DNA of 64,000 bases from Artemia franciscana. Its lineage: Eukaryota > Arthropoda > Branchiopoda > Anostraca > Artemiidae. The DNA lies in the NCBI RefSeq assembly GCF_032884065.1, contig NC_088883.1:22935637-22999636 (forward strand). The letters are read 5' to 3'. The notes under the pieces were generated by a model. The model was not told the DNA's origin and searched no databases. It was given only the letters and a program-made list of their open reading frames with translations. How positions within the stretch are numbered: the stretch's first letter is position 1; every line of letters begins with the position of its first letter. Positions 63,395-64,000 of this stretch are shown one piece after another. A program made the position numbers and the translations under genes.

Positions 63395-63975
63395 CAGTGG
63401 TCGCAGACGGATGGGGAGGGATGCATTTCGTAGCCCGAGCTCCAACTAAGAAACCTGCAAAATTTCATCCCCCTCCAACTTTTTCTTCATGGGGAAAATC
63501 TGGCCGAAAGTTTCGACCTGTCAACCCAAGCCCCCCTTTAACGTTGTCCGATCGGGCTGAAATTCACAAGTTAAGGTCCCCTAGGGCCCAGGAGCTTATC
63601 CGCGAAATTTCAGCTTGATCCGATAACTCCTTCCCTGTTTTCCAGAAACCACGCATAGCCACTTAAAATTCATTTACTTTTTTTTCCTAGACGCCTACAG
63701 GTCACATCCGACATCGGATCTGGGTGTACGAAGACTCATTCGATGCGGAATTCTCCGAGTAAGTGCCCATGAAAGTTTCGTAGGAAAATCTTAACCCCCC
63801 GAAAGTTTCGACCCTCCAACCCCCCCCCCCCCCCCCCCCACCCCTTTTAACGTTGTCCGATCGGGCTGAAATTCACAAGTTAAGGTCCCCTACGGCCCAG
63901 GAGCTTATCCGCGAAATTTCAGCTTGATCCGATAACTCCTTCCCTGTTTTCCAGAAACCACCCATTAGCTATTTA
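63395..63975 (+). repeat. Two direct copies of a 190-bp repeat
   Basis: 63500-63655 and 63785-63965 are nearly identical across AACGTTGTCCGATCGGGCTG, AAATTCACAAGTTAAGGTCCCCTA(G/C)GG, CCCAGGAGCTTATCCGCGAA and CCAGAAACCAC(G/C)CAT. The first has an upstream part (GAAAGTTTCGACCTGTCAACCCAAG) that the second also carries. The second has a long C-run at 63818-63839. Confidence 0.92.
63818..63839 (+). repeat. Homopolymer C run of about 21 bases
   Basis: CCAACCCC...CCCCACCCC inside the second repeat copy. The shorter CCCAAGCCCCCC in the first copy shows that the run expanded. Its exact length may be unreliable. Confidence 0.9.
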
Positions 63976-64000
63976 ATTAACGGATTTCTCTCCATAAGAG

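Overview
The window is AT-rich eukaryotic (metazoan) nuclear DNA: a few short spliced host exons scattered through long introns and intergenic DNA full of decayed transposons, fold-back elements and tandem repeats. No bacterial-style operons, CRISPR array, rRNA or functional tRNA gene was found. The protein-level look of the host exons and the mix of repeats suggest an arthropod. Several repeat families remind me of brine shrimp (Artemia) genomic DNA, but that is recall rather than a computed match.

Host genes, read by translating splice-bounded exons that are mostly too short to stand out as ORFs: (1) a minus-strand gene for V-ATPase subunit F (Vha14/ATP6V1F), with four coding exons at 46151-46104, 38957-38876, 37679-37597 and 34456-34334. 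All splice phases agree and the exons give 112 residues; only the last ~10-12 codons are missing. (2) The plus-strand terminal coding exon of an RYBP/YAF2-type Polycomb protein at 12436-12643. (3) A plus-strand exon at 59285-59761 resembling the acidic N-terminal region of WDR70. Weaker exon candidates lie at 33795-34066 (+), 50376-50145 (-, one in-frame TGA), 60764-60930 (+), 60085-60000 (-) and 61476-61431 (-).

Layout. 1-1330: a 47-48 bp minisatellite and one arm of a fold-back element, whose compact complete relative is at 45090-45510. 2480-9490: a LINE and a pogo/jerky-type DDE transposon between two stretches of the same degenerate AT-rich repeat. 9500-13740: RYBP terminal exon and its surroundings. 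13740-15350: ~150 bp tandem array and dispersed repeats. 16358-18735: two copies of a tRNA-derived SINE and TA microsatellites. 20080-20530: 27 bp minisatellite. 22681-22912: long hairpin. 24738-29600: two LINEs of different lineages. 30130-34330: dispersed repeats. 34334-46151: V-ATPase F gene, with introns holding LINE tails, MITE-like elements and an RNase H-bearing LINE. 46419-48081: hAT element with recognisable ends and target-site duplication. 49185-56840: more LINE fragments, a SINE tail, and a Helitron N-terminal fragment joined to a large inverted repeat (to 58080). 59285-64000: WDR70-like exon and two families of direct repeats.

The transposon genes are all broken (frameshifts, stops, truncation), so none is likely to be autonomous. 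I found no convincing new defence or metabolic system. The most unusual structures are the fold-back element with a minisatellite core, the Helitron-linked inverted repeat, and several near-perfect hairpins.
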